A stretch of 64,000 bases of DNA from Actinokineospora alba (GTDB lineage Bacteria; Actinomycetota; Actinomycetes; Mycobacteriales; Pseudonocardiaceae). This document shows, in pieces, positions 26,254 through 34,759 of this stretch (the stretch's first letter is position 1; the number at the start of each line of letters is the position of its first letter). Where the stretch lies: NCBI RefSeq assembly GCF_004362515.1, contig NZ_SNXU01000001.1, positions 2,232,001 through 2,296,000 on the forward strand. Direction: 5' to 3'. The notes under the pieces are model-generated. The model saw only the letters and a program-made list of their open reading frames with translations, ran no database searches and was not told where the DNA came from. The translations under genes were made by a program, and so were the position numbers.

Positions 26254-27642
26254 ATGAGCCCGATGCCAGCACAAGAAGCCGTGACCGACCCCGCGCTGCT
26301 AGCGGCGGTCGACTTCGCGCGCGCCGCCGCCCAGGAACAGGCAGGCGCGGAGGTCGGAATTCACGTCGCGGCCGAGCCTGAGGACTCCAACGCCGTCACC
26401 CACCTCTTCGAAGCCGACAAACCCGGCTACCGGGGCTGGCGCTGGGCGGTCACCGTCTCGAGCGCGGGTCCGGACACGAAGGTGACGGTCAGCGAGGTCG
26501 TGCTGCTGCCCGGCCCCGACGCCCTCACGGCACCGCCCTGGGTGCCGTGGCAGGAGCGCGTGCAGGCGGGCGACCTCGGCGTCGGAGACCTGCTCCCGAC
26601 CGCCCCCGACGACCCGCGGCTGGCGCCGTCGTACCTCGGCTCGGACGACCCGTACGTCGAGGAGACAGCCCTCGAGATCGGCCTCGGCCGCCCCCGGGTC
26701 ATGTCCCGCCTGGGCCGCATCGAGGCCGCGGAACGCTGGCAGGCAAGCGACTTCGGCCCCGAAGCGGACATGGCCCGAAGCGCCCCCGCCCACTGCGGCA
26801 CCTGCGCCTTCTACCTGCAGATCACCGGCGCCCTCGGCGCGGCCTTCGGCGTCTGCGGAAACGAGATCGCCCCCGCCGACGGCCGAGTCGTGCACGCCGA
26901 GTACGGCTGCGGCGCCCACTCGGAGGCGGAGGTCGAGCAGATCTCCCCAGTCCTCGTCGCCGACCTCATCTACGACGACGCCACCCTGGACTACGAGCCC
27001 GCGGAGCGCGCGACCAAACCGGCCGCGGAAATCACGCCCGCCGACGCTGCAGAAGGGGATGAGTCCGAGCCCACGGCAGCCAGCACCACCGGCTCCGACC
27101 AGCAGTTTCGCAACACCGACGACCAGGAATTCGCCGCCGCCGAGCCCGTCGTGGCCGAGGCTGCGGATGACGCTGAAGACCTGCCGGAAAGTGGTCTCAC
27201 GCCTGCCGGAGACGGCTCGGGTGCTGATGAAGCTGATACGGACTCGATGGGCGGCCCGCCGGAATCGGTAACCGCCGTCCCAGTCGATGACGACCTGGCC
27301 GCGGATGTGGCGGCGGCTGACCAGTCGGACTCGGTGTCGGAGGAGACGGTGGTCGGCGATGTGGTCGAGCCCGTCACCGGTGAGGACGACGACGAGCCCG
27401 TGACCGGCATGGCCGTGGACGAGCCTGTGGTCGAAGAGCCGACCAGTGAGGCTCAGGCCCCGGCCGAGCTGGCTGAGATTGTGGTGCCCGACGTGGACGA
27501 GCCTGCGGCGGACGAGCTTTTGAACGCTGAGCAGGCCGCCGTCGACGAGCCCGCCGCCGCGGAGCCCGCGGGCGACGCTCCGGCTGAGGCCGTGGTGCCT
27601 GATGTGGATGGGTCTGGCGACGAGTCCGACCCGGTCGGGTGA
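26254..27642 (+). CDS. DUF3027 protein with acidic C-terminal tail
   Basis: A 462-residue cytoplasmic protein. Residues 1-240 are the DUF3027 domain (PGYRGWRWAVTV, LLPTAPDDPRLAPSYLG), containing four Cys arranged CGTC, VCGN and YGCGAHSE, which look like a metal site. Residues 250-462 are a very acidic, Ala/Pro/Val-rich low-complexity tail built of loosely repeated DEP and VVPDVDEP units. It corresponds to Rv0877. The stop overlaps the following ATPase gene by GTGA, indicating coupled translation. Function unknown. Confidence 0.88.
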   Translation: MSPMPAQEAVTDPALLAAVDFARAAAQEQAGAEVGIHVAAEPEDSNAVTHLFEADKPGYRGWRWAVTVSSAGPDTKVTVSEVVLLPGPDALTAPPWVPWQERVQAGDLGVGDLLPTAPDDPRLAPSYLGSDDPYVEETALEIGLGRPRVMSRLGRIEAAERWQASDFGPEADMARSAPAHCGTCAFYLQITGALGAAFGVCGNEIAPADGRVVHAEYGCGAHSEAEVEQISPVLVADLIYDDATLDYEPAERATKPAAEITPADAAEGDESEPTAASTTGSDQQFRNTDDQEFAAAEPVVAEAADDAEDLPESGLTPAGDGSGADEADTDSMGGPPESVTAVPVDDDLAADVAAADQSDSVSEETVVGDVVEPVTGEDDDEPVTGMAVDEPVVEEPTSEAQAPAELAEIVVPDVDEPAADELLNAEQAAVDEPAAAEPAGDAPAEAVVPDVDGSGDESDPVG

Positions 27643-30600
27643 GCGGGCTCGATCCGTTCGACACGGCCGCTCTCCGCGCGGCGGTGTTGTCGGCTTGGAC
27701 CGCTTCCCCCACCCGGTTCCGCGAGGACGCCAACGCTGAGGAAGACCTCTACCTCGGCGGCTACCGCGACCGGCTCCTCGTCGAACTCGCGCAGAACGCC
27801 GCGGATGCCGCTGAGGGCAGCGGGGTCCTGCGGGTGTCCCTTGTGGACAACGAACTTCGGGCCGCGAACACCGGGCGGCCCTTGGACGCCGCCGGTGTGG
27901 CGGCCCTGGCCTCACTGCGGGCTTCGGCCAAGGCAGGCGGGGTCGGTCAGTTCGGTGTCGGCTTCGCCGCCGTCCTCGCGGTCACCGACGCGCCGCGGGT
28001 GGTTTCGGTTGGCGGGGGTGTCGCGTTCTCCGCGGACGACACCCGCGGTGCGGTGGCCGAGATTCCGGCCCTGGCCGCGCGGGTCGCCGAGCGGGCCGGG
28101 CGGGTACCCGTGCTCCGGCTCGTCTGGGCCGTGGACGAGACGCCGCCGTCCGGGTTCGCCACCGAGGTGCGGCTCCCGCTGCGCGCCGACGTCGACGGGG
28201 CCGCGCTGCTCGCCGGGTTCGCCGAGCAAGCCGTGGACCTGCTGCTGGCCCTCCCCGGCCTGCACCGCATCGAGATCGACGACGCCGTCTGGGAACGCGC
28301 CGAAGAACCGATCCAGCCCGCCGCCACAGCTGAGCAGTCGACCCCGGCACCCGCGCTCGACGAGTTCGGCTCCGCCGCGCAACGCCTTCCCGCGCCCACC
28401 ACCGACGGCATCAGGCAGCCTGGCGAAGGCGCGCGGGTCGAGATCCGTGGCCCCGAAGGCGTTTCCGCCTGGCTGGTGTACCGGGTCGAAGGCACCCTCG
28501 GTCAAGACATTGCCGACACCCTCGGCGTCGAAGCCCGTCCACATTGGACCGCTTGCTGGGCCGTTCCCGTTGACAGCGACGGCATTCCGCGCCCGCAGGC
28601 CGCTGACGTCCTGCACGCGCCCACGCCGACCGATGACCGGCTCTCCCTCCCGGCCCGCCTCGTGGCGACGCTGCCGATCGAGCCCACGCGCAGGCGGGTG
28701 CGACCCGGGCCCGCCGCCGACGCGGTGCTGGCCGAGGCCGCGAAGGCGTACCCCGATCTCGTGCGGCTCGTCGACGACGAGTGGCGCACAACACTGGTGC
28801 CACAAGCCGGTTTCCCACTGTCCGAAGTGGACGACCGGCTCCGTGAGCTGCTCCTGGCCGAGCTGCGGCAAGCGGAATGGTTACCCGCCAAGGGCAAGTA
28901 CCGCGCGCCCGCCCGGTCGAACGTGCTCGACGTCGAAGCCGAAGGGCTCGCCGAACTCCTGTCCGACGTCCTCCCTGATCTTCTCGACGGCGCGCTGTCC
29001 GCCCAGAAACACGCCGCTTCCCTTGCCGCGCTTGACGTTCCGCGTATCCGGCTGGCCGAGCTGGTCGAGCTGATCACCGGCATCACCCGCCCGCCGACCT
29101 GGTGGCGCGACCTGTACACCGCCCTCGCTCCCATCGTCGACACCGACCCCGGGGCGCGCGCCGAACTCGGTGGCCTCCCCGTTCCGCTGGCCGACGGCCG
29201 CACGCTCCCCGGCCCCCGCGGCACGGTTCTGCTCGACGGCGCCGCCGACCTGCTGGACCTGTTGGCGCACACCGAAGTCGGCGCGCTCCGAGTCGTCCAC
29301 GCCGACGCCGCGCACCCGGTCCTGGAAAAGCTCGGCGCCCACGTCGGCGTGCCGATCGACGTCCTCGACGGGCTCCAGGAGACCGTCGAAAGCAGCCTCG
29401 ACGACGCCGAGTCCGGTGTGGACACTTCCGGTCTGGTCTCGGTCGTGCTCCGCTTGGTCCGTGACTCCGGTGTCCGCGCGGGCGACAAGCCCTGGCTCGG
29501 TGCGTTGGCGCTGCCCGATTCCGTGGGTGACTGGCGCCGGGCCGACGAACTCGCGCTGCCCGGCTCGCCCCTGCTCGACGTGCTCGACGAGGACTCGCCG
29601 GTCGGTGTCCTCAGCGCCGATCTCGCCGCGCAGTGGCCCGAATCCGTCCTGATCGCGCTCGGCGTGCTCGACGCCTTCGCGCTGGTCGTCGACGAGAACC
29701 CCACCGGACCCGACCACGACCTGGCCGACGAAGCCGACTGGTGGGACGCCAGCCCAGACCCGCCCAGCCGGGTCATCGCCGTGCGCGACCTCGACCTCGT
29801 CACCGAGGACGCCTGGCCGCGCGCGCTGGCCCTGCTGGCGAGCGAACCCGACACCTGGCGGGCGCTGCACGAAGCCGGTGGCTACACCGGCTGGTGGATC
29901 TCCCGGCACGCCGTCATCGGCGGCGCCTCCCCCGGCGAGTGGCGGATGCCGGAAGCCCGGGAGCTGGCGGGACTCTACGACGAGGTGCCCGACATCGGTG
30001 TCGACCCGCGGGTCCTCGCCGCGATCGGCGTCCGCACCGAGCTGACGATCGACAGCCCCGAAGACGCCGAGGAACTGCTGGGAAGGCTCGGCGACCTTGA
30101 CCGCGCGGTCAACCCCGGCACCGTCCTGCGCGCCCACGCCGCGCTCGCCGAGGCGGTCGTCGACGAGGTCCTCGAACCGGCCGACGTCCGCCCGCCCGCG
30201 GGTGTCCGCACGCTCGCCGGGACCGTGAAAGACGAGTGTTCCGTCCTCGACGCCCCCTGGCTGCTCGCGGTCGTCGGCGAGGACTCGGTCATCTCAGCCG
30301 GCCCCGACTTCGCCCTCGCCGAGGCCCTGGCGGACCTGCTCGACCTGCCGCTCGCGTCCGAAGAGGTCGGCGGAGAACCCGCGCCCGCGGGGGAGTTCGT
30401 GCCCTGGGCCGACCTGGGCGCCGTCGCGGCGGCGTGCGACCTGCTCGGGGTCGACGTGCCTGAAGGCGGCGCGATGGTCCACGACAAACTGGTCATCCAG
30501 TGCGCCGACGGCGACCACCCGGCGCCATGGTGGGTCCACGACGGCATCGCGCACTGCGAGGACACCCCGCAGGCACTGGCCCGCGCGCTGGCCTGGACGA

Positions 30601-30668
30601 CGGACCGCTGGCTCGACCGGCACACCCTCGCCGAACTCATCGAGGACCCGGCCAACCACCTGATTTAG
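27639..30668 (+). CDS. Large sacsin/Hsp90-like GHKL ATPase
   Basis: A 1009-residue protein. The N-terminal 200 residues are a GHKL ATP-binding fold like that of sacsin and Hsp90: Glu and Asn in LLVELAQNAADAAEG (about residues 47-61) and a G-rich lid GVGQFGVGFAAVLAVTD (about 100-116). The remaining 800 residues have no recognisable domain; they are rich in Leu/Asp/Ala and hold repeated LDLL and PLLDVLDED-like helices. No membrane segment. The GTG start overlaps the DUF3027 stop. The stop codon TAG lies in the first bases of a long inverted repeat. A chaperone or remodelling role is inferred only from the fold. Confidence 0.88.
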   Translation: MSGLDPFDTAALRAAVLSAWTASPTRFREDANAEEDLYLGGYRDRLLVELAQNAADAAEGSGVLRVSLVDNELRAANTGRPLDAAGVAALASLRASAKAGGVGQFGVGFAAVLAVTDAPRVVSVGGGVAFSADDTRGAVAEIPALAARVAERAGRVPVLRLVWAVDETPPSGFATEVRLPLRADVDGAALLAGFAEQAVDLLLALPGLHRIEIDDAVWERAEEPIQPAATAEQSTPAPALDEFGSAAQRLPAPTTDGIRQPGEGARVEIRGPEGVSAWLVYRVEGTLGQDIADTLGVEARPHWTACWAVPVDSDGIPRPQAADVLHAPTPTDDRLSLPARLVATLPIEPTRRRVRPGPAADAVLAEAAKAYPDLVRLVDDEWRTTLVPQAGFPLSEVDDRLRELLLAELRQAEWLPAKGKYRAPARSNVLDVEAEGLAELLSDVLPDLLDGALSAQKHAASLAALDVPRIRLAELVELITGITRPPTWWRDLYTALAPIVDTDPGARAELGGLPVPLADGRTLPGPRGTVLLDGAADLLDLLAHTEVGALRVVHADAAHPVLEKLGAHVGVPIDVLDGLQETVESSLDDAESGVDTSGLVSVVLRLVRDSGVRAGDKPWLGALALPDSVGDWRRADELALPGSPLLDVLDEDSPVGVLSADLAAQWPESVLIALGVLDAFALVVDENPTGPDHDLADEADWWDASPDPPSRVIAVRDLDLVTEDAWPRALALLASEPDTWRALHEAGGYTGWWISRHAVIGGASPGEWRMPEARELAGLYDEVPDIGVDPRVLAAIGVRTELTIDSPEDAEELLGRLGDLDRAVNPGTVLRAHAALAEAVVDEVLEPADVRPPAGVRTLAGTVKDECSVLDAPWLLAVVGEDSVISAGPDFALAEALADLLDLPLASEEVGGEPAPAGEFVPWADLGAVAAACDLLGVDVPEGGAMVHDKLVIQCADGDHPAPWWVHDGIAHCEDTPQALARALAWTTDRWLDRHTLAELIEDPANHLI

Positions 30669-30832
30669 GTCCTGTCCTGCAAGTCCGGCACGCGGTATTC
30701 GCGCCCGGGCGGCCCCTGGCCGCACCGGCGCGAAGCCCAAGTACAACCCGGTACGAGCGGCTTCACGCCGGCGCGCCCAGGAACCACCCGGATCACGAAT
30801 CCCGCGCACCGGACTTACAGGACAGGACCTAA
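30665..30832. repeat. 168-bp imperfect palindrome that carries both flanking stop codons
   Basis: Arms 30665-30737 and 30759-30832 pair along their full length; a GTAC/GTAC pair then closes a six-base loop. Ends are TTAGGTCCTGTCCTG and its complement. Arms differ by ten transitions, two transversions and one single-base indel. All ten transitions become G-U pairs in minus-strand RNA. TAG at 30666-30668 ends the ATPase gene and the complementary TAG at 30829-30831 ends the DUF2530 gene. It may be a miniature mobile element that now serves as a terminator. Confidence 0.85.
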
Positions 30833-31089
30833 TCGACCTTCTGCGCGCCCTTGGAACCGCGAAGAGAAGCTCGACGCTGCCAAAACATGATCAGGGCACC
30901 TACGATGCCCAAAGCGGTGCCCGACACGGCCGTCCACAGCCACACCCGTGGAACCGTGTCGGCGATCAGCAGGGCGACCGCGGCGAGGAACCAGAGACCG
31001 GTGCCGACGTACACGATGGGACCCAGCGCCAGCAGCCGCCCCGGAAGCGGCGGCGGCGGACGCAGAGTCTGAGTGTGTTCCTCGGCCAC
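30829..31089 (-). CDS. DUF2530 membrane protein
   Basis: An 86-residue protein with two membrane segments (VYVGTGLWFLAAVALLIAD and WTAVSGTALGIVGALIMFW) and a basic tail, typical of DUF2530, as in Rv0879c. Starting at GTG 31089 places only 17 bases between this start and the divergent permease start, and no clear ribosome site precedes it. The TAG stop belongs to the end of the long inverted repeat. Function unknown. Confidence 0.82.
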   Translation of the reverse strand: MAEEHTQTLRPPPPLPGRLLALGPIVYVGTGLWFLAAVALLIADTVPRVWLWTAVSGTALGIVGALIMFWQRRASLRGSKGAQKVD

Positions 31090-31106
31090 ATCCCGGAGGT
31101 TACGGC

Positions 31107-32597
31107 ATGGCCGAACGTGAGCAGCACCGCGAAGCACCGGAGCAGGAACAGTCCAGCAAGTCCGCCCTGGACCGCTTCTTCAAAATCAGCGAACGCGGCT
31201 CGACCCCGGCCCGTGAGGTCCGCGGCGGGCTCGTCACGTTCGTCACGATGGCCTACATCATCGTCCTCAACCCGCTGATCATCGGCAGCTTCGCCGCGGA
31301 CGACGCCGCCGCGCACCGGGACCTCTTCGGCGCGATCCTGCCGGTGAACCAGGTCGCCGCCGCCACGGCGCTGGTCGCGGGCGTGCTGACCATCCTCTTC
31401 GGACTCGTCGCGAACTACCCGTTCGCGCTGGCCACCGGCCTGGGCATCAACACCCTGGTCGCGGTCACCATCGCCCCGCAGATGACCTGGCCGGAAGCCA
31501 TGGGCCTGGTCGTCATCAACGGCCTGGTCGTGCTGCTCCTGGTCGTCACCGGCGTGCGGACCGTCGTGTTCAACGCCGTGCCTCCCTCCCTCAAGTCGGC
31601 GATCGCGGTCGGCATCGGCCTGTTCATCGCCCTGATCGGACTGGTCGACGCCGGGTTCGTGCGCAGGCTGCCCGACTCGGCGAACACACCGGTCCCGGTC
31701 GGGCTCGGCATCAACGGCTCCATCGCGTCCTGGCCGACGCTGGTGTTCGTGGTCGGGCTGATCGTGATGGGCATCCTGGTCGCCAGGCGGGTCAAGGGCG
31801 CCATCCTGCTCGGCGTCCTCGCCGGGACGGTCCTCTCGATCGCCATCGAGGCGATCGTCAAGGCGGGCCCGTCGATGGGCACGAACCCGAAGGGCTGGAA
31901 CCTCGGCTACCCGGCCCTGCCCGACACCGTCGTCGGCCTGCCCGACCTGTCGCTGCTCGGCGACATCTCGTTCGGCGCGTGGTGGCGGGTGCCCGCGATC
32001 ACCGCCGCGCTGCTCGTGTTCACGTTGGTGCTGACCGACTTCTTCGACACCATCGGCACGATGACCGGTCTGGCCAAGGAAGCCGGTCTGATCAAAAAGG
32101 ACGGTGAGCTGCCTGACGTCAGCAAGGCGCTGTTCGTCGACGGCCTCGGCGCCGTCGCGGGCGGTGCCGCGTCGACAAGTTCGAACACCGTCTACATCGA
32201 ATCCGCCGCGGGCATCGCGGAAGGCGCGCGTACGGGCCTGGCCAACGTGGTCACCGGTCTGTTGTTCCTGCTGGCGATGTTCTTCACCCCGCTCTACCAA
32301 GTGGTGCCGATCGAGGCGGCGGCGCCCGCGCTGGTGGTGGTCGGGGCGATGATGATGGGCCAGATCCGGGAGATCGACTTCAGCGACTTCAGCATCGCGC
32401 TGCCCGCGTTCCTGACGATCGTGGTCATGCCGTTCACGTACTCGATCGCCAACGGCATCGGCGCGGGCTTCGTCAGCTACGTGCTGCTGCGCCTGGTCAC
32501 CGGCCGCGCCCGCGGGGTGCATCCGCTGCTGTGGGTGGTGGCGGCGGCCTTCATCGTGTACTTCGCCATCGGCCCGATCCAGGCGGCGCTCGCCTAG
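31107..32597 (+). CDS. NCS2 family purine permease (AzgA/PbuG-like)
   Basis: A 496-residue membrane protein with 12-14 helices. Motifs of the AzgA-like hypoxanthine/guanine/adenine branch are present: GGLVTFVTMAYIIVLNP, ATGLGINTLVA, LTDFFDTIGTMTGLAKEAG and SSNTVYIESAAGIAEGARTG. It imports purine bases with protons. ATG 31107 has a GGAGG ribosome site 7 bases upstream. It is divergent from DUF2530 and its end overlaps the convergent DUF6069 gene by 4 bases. Confidence 0.93.
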   Translation: MAEREQHREAPEQEQSSKSALDRFFKISERGSTPAREVRGGLVTFVTMAYIIVLNPLIIGSFAADDAAAHRDLFGAILPVNQVAAATALVAGVLTILFGLVANYPFALATGLGINTLVAVTIAPQMTWPEAMGLVVINGLVVLLLVVTGVRTVVFNAVPPSLKSAIAVGIGLFIALIGLVDAGFVRRLPDSANTPVPVGLGINGSIASWPTLVFVVGLIVMGILVARRVKGAILLGVLAGTVLSIAIEAIVKAGPSMGTNPKGWNLGYPALPDTVVGLPDLSLLGDISFGAWWRVPAITAALLVFTLVLTDFFDTIGTMTGLAKEAGLIKKDGELPDVSKALFVDGLGAVAGGAASTSSNTVYIESAAGIAEGARTGLANVVTGLLFLLAMFFTPLYQVVPIEAAAPALVVVGAMMMGQIREIDFSDFSIALPAFLTIVVMPFTYSIANGIGAGFVSYVLLRLVTGRARGVHPLLWVVAAAFIVYFAIGPIQAALA

Positions 32598-33010
32598 CGC
32601 AGGCGGCGGGCGATGGCCGGGATCACGATCGCGGCGGCGACGAGGTGGGTCGACATCATCAGCAGCGTCGTGTCGGTGGCCGCGTCCGCGAGCACGTCGG
32701 GCACGAGTGACAGCGCGGTGAGCGCGATGGTGGTGCGGACGAACGCGGTGCGCGGGCGGTGAGCCTTGCGGGCCAGCACGAGCGCGAGGACCACGCCCAT
32801 GGCCGAGAAGATGGCGGTCAGCACACCGAACCCCGTCACCGGGATCGGTGCTCCGCCGACGCTGAGGCTGATTCCGGCGCCCTCGCCCGCGGCGGCGAGG
32901 GCCGTGGTCGCGACCGCGGCGACGGCCGTGGCGGTCAGGCCGCTGATCACCAGTGGCTTCGCGGGAGCGGTGGTGATGGTGGTGACGGGTGCGGTGGTGG
33001 TGATGGACAT
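32594..33010 (-). CDS. DUF6069 family membrane protein
   Basis: A 138-residue protein with four membrane segments after a short Thr-rich N-terminus (MSITTTAPVTTITTAP). The order TATAVAAVATTALAAAGEGAG, GFGVLTAIFSAMGVVLALVLA and MMSTHLVAAAIVIPAIARRLR fits the DUF6069 family of actinobacterial integral membrane proteins with unknown role. ATG 33010. It is divergent from the MFS gene at 33264 with a 253-bp intergenic region holding tandem repeats. Confidence 0.82.
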   Translation of the reverse strand: MSITTTAPVTTITTAPAKPLVISGLTATAVAAVATTALAAAGEGAGISLSVGGAPIPVTGFGVLTAIFSAMGVVLALVLARKAHRPRTAFVRTTIALTALSLVPDVLADAATDTTLLMMSTHLVAAAIVIPAIARRLR

Positions 33011-33104
33011 CGTGGCCTCCGGTGAGTGTGGCGACCGGCCCGTTGCCGGTCTCTCACCTGGACGACGACCGGGCTCGACCTGAATCGACACCTCCGCAGG
33101 AGAC

Positions 33105-33144
33105 TCACACGGTCGAGTGGCCCGTCACACGATCGAGTGCGCCC
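33105..33144 (+). repeat. Tandem 20-bp repeat in a divergent promoter region
   Basis: TCACACGGTCGAGTGGCCCG (33105-33124) is followed directly by a second copy with three or four changes (33125-33144). Each copy has a near-palindromic core CAC-N-CG(G/A)TCG-A-GTG. Two copies exactly two helical turns apart suggest an operator for a dimeric regulator. A TATGCT hexamer at 33161-33166 follows and may be the -10 of the MFS gene. Confidence 0.55.
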
Positions 33145-33263
33145 GGCGTTATTAGTGAGGTATGCTAACCATCATCGAGTCAGCCCCGGTCGGACGTGTG
33201 CTGACCACCTGAATCATGCGCGCGCGGCCGGGATCATCTACGGGATGGCGGTAACGCGAACCA

Positions 33264-34619
33264 GTGCAGACACACGCGGGTGACACCCGAGAGCAGCAGT
33301 CCGAACGCACCTCACAACTCCCCGCGCCACGGCTGCGCCCTGATCCCGCGCCCCCGGCTCTGTCTGGAACGTTCTCCTCCCTGCGGATTCGCAACTACCG
33401 GCTCTTCGCCGCCGGAAACCTCGCCTCGAACCTCGGCACCTGGATGCAGCGCATCGCCCAGGACTGGCTGGTGCTGGTGCTCAGCGGGCACAACCCGGTC
33501 GCGCTCGGGATCGCCGCCGCGCTGCAGTTCGCGCCGACGATCCTGCTCTCGCTGTGGGCGGGCGTGCTGGCCGACCGGCTGGACAAGCGCAAGCTGCTGA
33601 TCGGCGTGCAGATCGGCGTCGCGGCGTGCGCGCTGGTGCTCGGCGTTCTCGACGTCACCGGCCTGGTCGAGGTCTGGCACGTCTACATCCTGTGCTTCGT
33701 CGTGGGGGTGTTCTTCGCGATCGAGGTGCCGGTCCGGCAGTCGTTCGTCGCCGAGATCGTCGGCCGGTCGCAGGTCACCAACGCCATCGCGCTCAACTCG
33801 ACCGGGTTCAACCTCGCCCGGGTGGTCGGTCCGGCGATCGCCGGCTTGATGATCGTGCTGATCGGCACCGGCTGGCTGTTCCTCGCGAACGCCGTGCTGA
33901 CGCTGGCCGTCGTCGGCAGCCTGTTCCGCATGCGGACCGCCGAGCTGCACCGCACGCCGAAGATCCCGCGTCAGCCGGGGCAGCTCATGGCAGGCCTGCG
34001 CTACGTGCGCAAACGCCCCGACATCATGACCGTGATGGTGCTCGTCTTCTTCGTGAGCACCTTCGGGATGACCTTCTTCGTGACTCTCGCGGTGGTCGCC
34101 GCAAACGTTTTCGGCAAGGACGCGGCCGGGTATGGCGTGCTGTCGACCGCCTTGGCTGTCGGCACCCTGGCGGGCGCGCTCCTCGCGGCCCGGCGCAGCT
34201 CGAACGGCCGCCCGCGGACCCGGCTGCTGCTCGGCGCGGCGTTCGCGTTCGGGGTGCTGGAGGTGGTGGTCGGCCTGATGCCGACGTACACGGCCTTCGC
34301 GATCGCCCTGTTCCCCGTCGGTTTGGCGCTGATGACCTTCATGACCACGGCGAACGCCACCGTGCAACTCGCCGTCGCGCCGGAGATGCGTGGCCGGGTG
34401 ATGGGCCTCTACATGCTGGTCTTCCTGGGCGGCAATCCCGTGGGGGCGCCGATGGTGGGCTGGATGGCCCACCAGTGGGGCGCGCGGTCGCCGCTCTACA
34501 TCGGCGGCTCGATCGCGGCACTGACCGCGGTGGCGTGCGGGGTGTTCCTCGTCCGCCGCGGCGGGGTCAAGCTGCCCGCGCCGAGATGGCGTCGACAACG
34601 GGTGTTGCGGAGGAAGTGA
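33264..34619 (+). CDS. MFS exporter (EntS-like)
   Basis: A 451-residue 12-helix transporter. SLRIRNYRLFAAGNLASNLGTWMQRIAQDWLVL is the usual start of the EntS/enterobactin-exporter-like MFS group, and motif A reads GVLADRLDKRK. It is likely to export a siderophore, antibiotic or other small hydrophobic molecule. In M. tuberculosis a MarR gene occupies a nearby position, but none is present here. GTG 33264 gives a 35-residue hydrophilic N-terminus. A promoter with an iron box lies over its last codons, reading out of the gene. Confidence 0.88.
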   Translation: MQTHAGDTREQQSERTSQLPAPRLRPDPAPPALSGTFSSLRIRNYRLFAAGNLASNLGTWMQRIAQDWLVLVLSGHNPVALGIAAALQFAPTILLSLWAGVLADRLDKRKLLIGVQIGVAACALVLGVLDVTGLVEVWHVYILCFVVGVFFAIEVPVRQSFVAEIVGRSQVTNAIALNSTGFNLARVVGPAIAGLMIVLIGTGWLFLANAVLTLAVVGSLFRMRTAELHRTPKIPRQPGQLMAGLRYVRKRPDIMTVMVLVFFVSTFGMTFFVTLAVVAANVFGKDAAGYGVLSTALAVGTLAGALLAARRSSNGRPRTRLLLGAAFAFGVLEVVVGLMPTYTAFAIALFPVGLALMTFMTTANATVQLAVAPEMRGRVMGLYMLVFLGGNPVGAPMVGWMAHQWGARSPLYIGGSIAALTAVACGVFLVRRGGVKLPAPRWRRQRVLRRK

Positions 34620-34635
34620 AGTTAGGCTAACCTAA
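34605..34635 (+). promoter_or_regulatory. Promoter overlapped by an IdeR/DtxR-type iron box
   Basis: TTGCGG (34605-34610) and TAACCT (34628-34633) are 17 bases apart. The 19 bases 34617-34635 match the IdeR consensus TTAGGTTAGSCTAACCTAA at 17 positions, with the last 14 exact, covering the -10. The site sits at the stop codon of the MFS gene and points away from it. Confidence 0.7.
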
Positions 34636-34639
34636 GTCT

Positions 34640-34714
34640 CGTCGCCTCGTGGTGGGGGTGGCAGTCAGTTCGGGAACAGTGAGACCCCGCTCCGTGCGTC
34701 CGGAGCGGGGTCTC
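34640..34714 (+). ncRNA. Candidate iron-regulated small RNA of about 75 nt
   Basis: Transcription from the iron-box promoter would start near 34640 and meet a perfect 14-bp hairpin at 34681-34714. No open reading frame fits in between. The arrangement is that of a short RNA made under iron limitation, as IdeR-controlled MrsI of mycobacteria. The downstream neighbour on the other strand is the Fe/Mn superoxide dismutase. Not yet distinguished from an orphan promoter. Confidence 0.4.
34681..34714. terminator. Perfect 14-bp hairpin downstream of sod
   Basis: GAGACCCCGCTCCG (34681-34694) and its exact complement (34701-34714) flank a six-base loop. It is 45 bases after the sod stop on the minus strand and also ends the proposed plus-strand RNA, so it can work in both directions. 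Confidence 0.85.
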
Positions 34715-34759
34715 GCCGTTTCGGCGGGCGGCTTGTCGGAGCGGGCCCGCCTGGTCTGG

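Noticed and set aside
30665..30832. Insertion sequence with transposase
   Set aside because: The inverted repeat has no coding sequence between the arms; at most a miniature element. No transposase occurs in the window.
33152..33170. IdeR box before the MFS gene at 33264
   Set aside because: The GGTATGCTAACC core misses one base of spacing relative to the iron-box consensus and only 11 of 19 positions fit.
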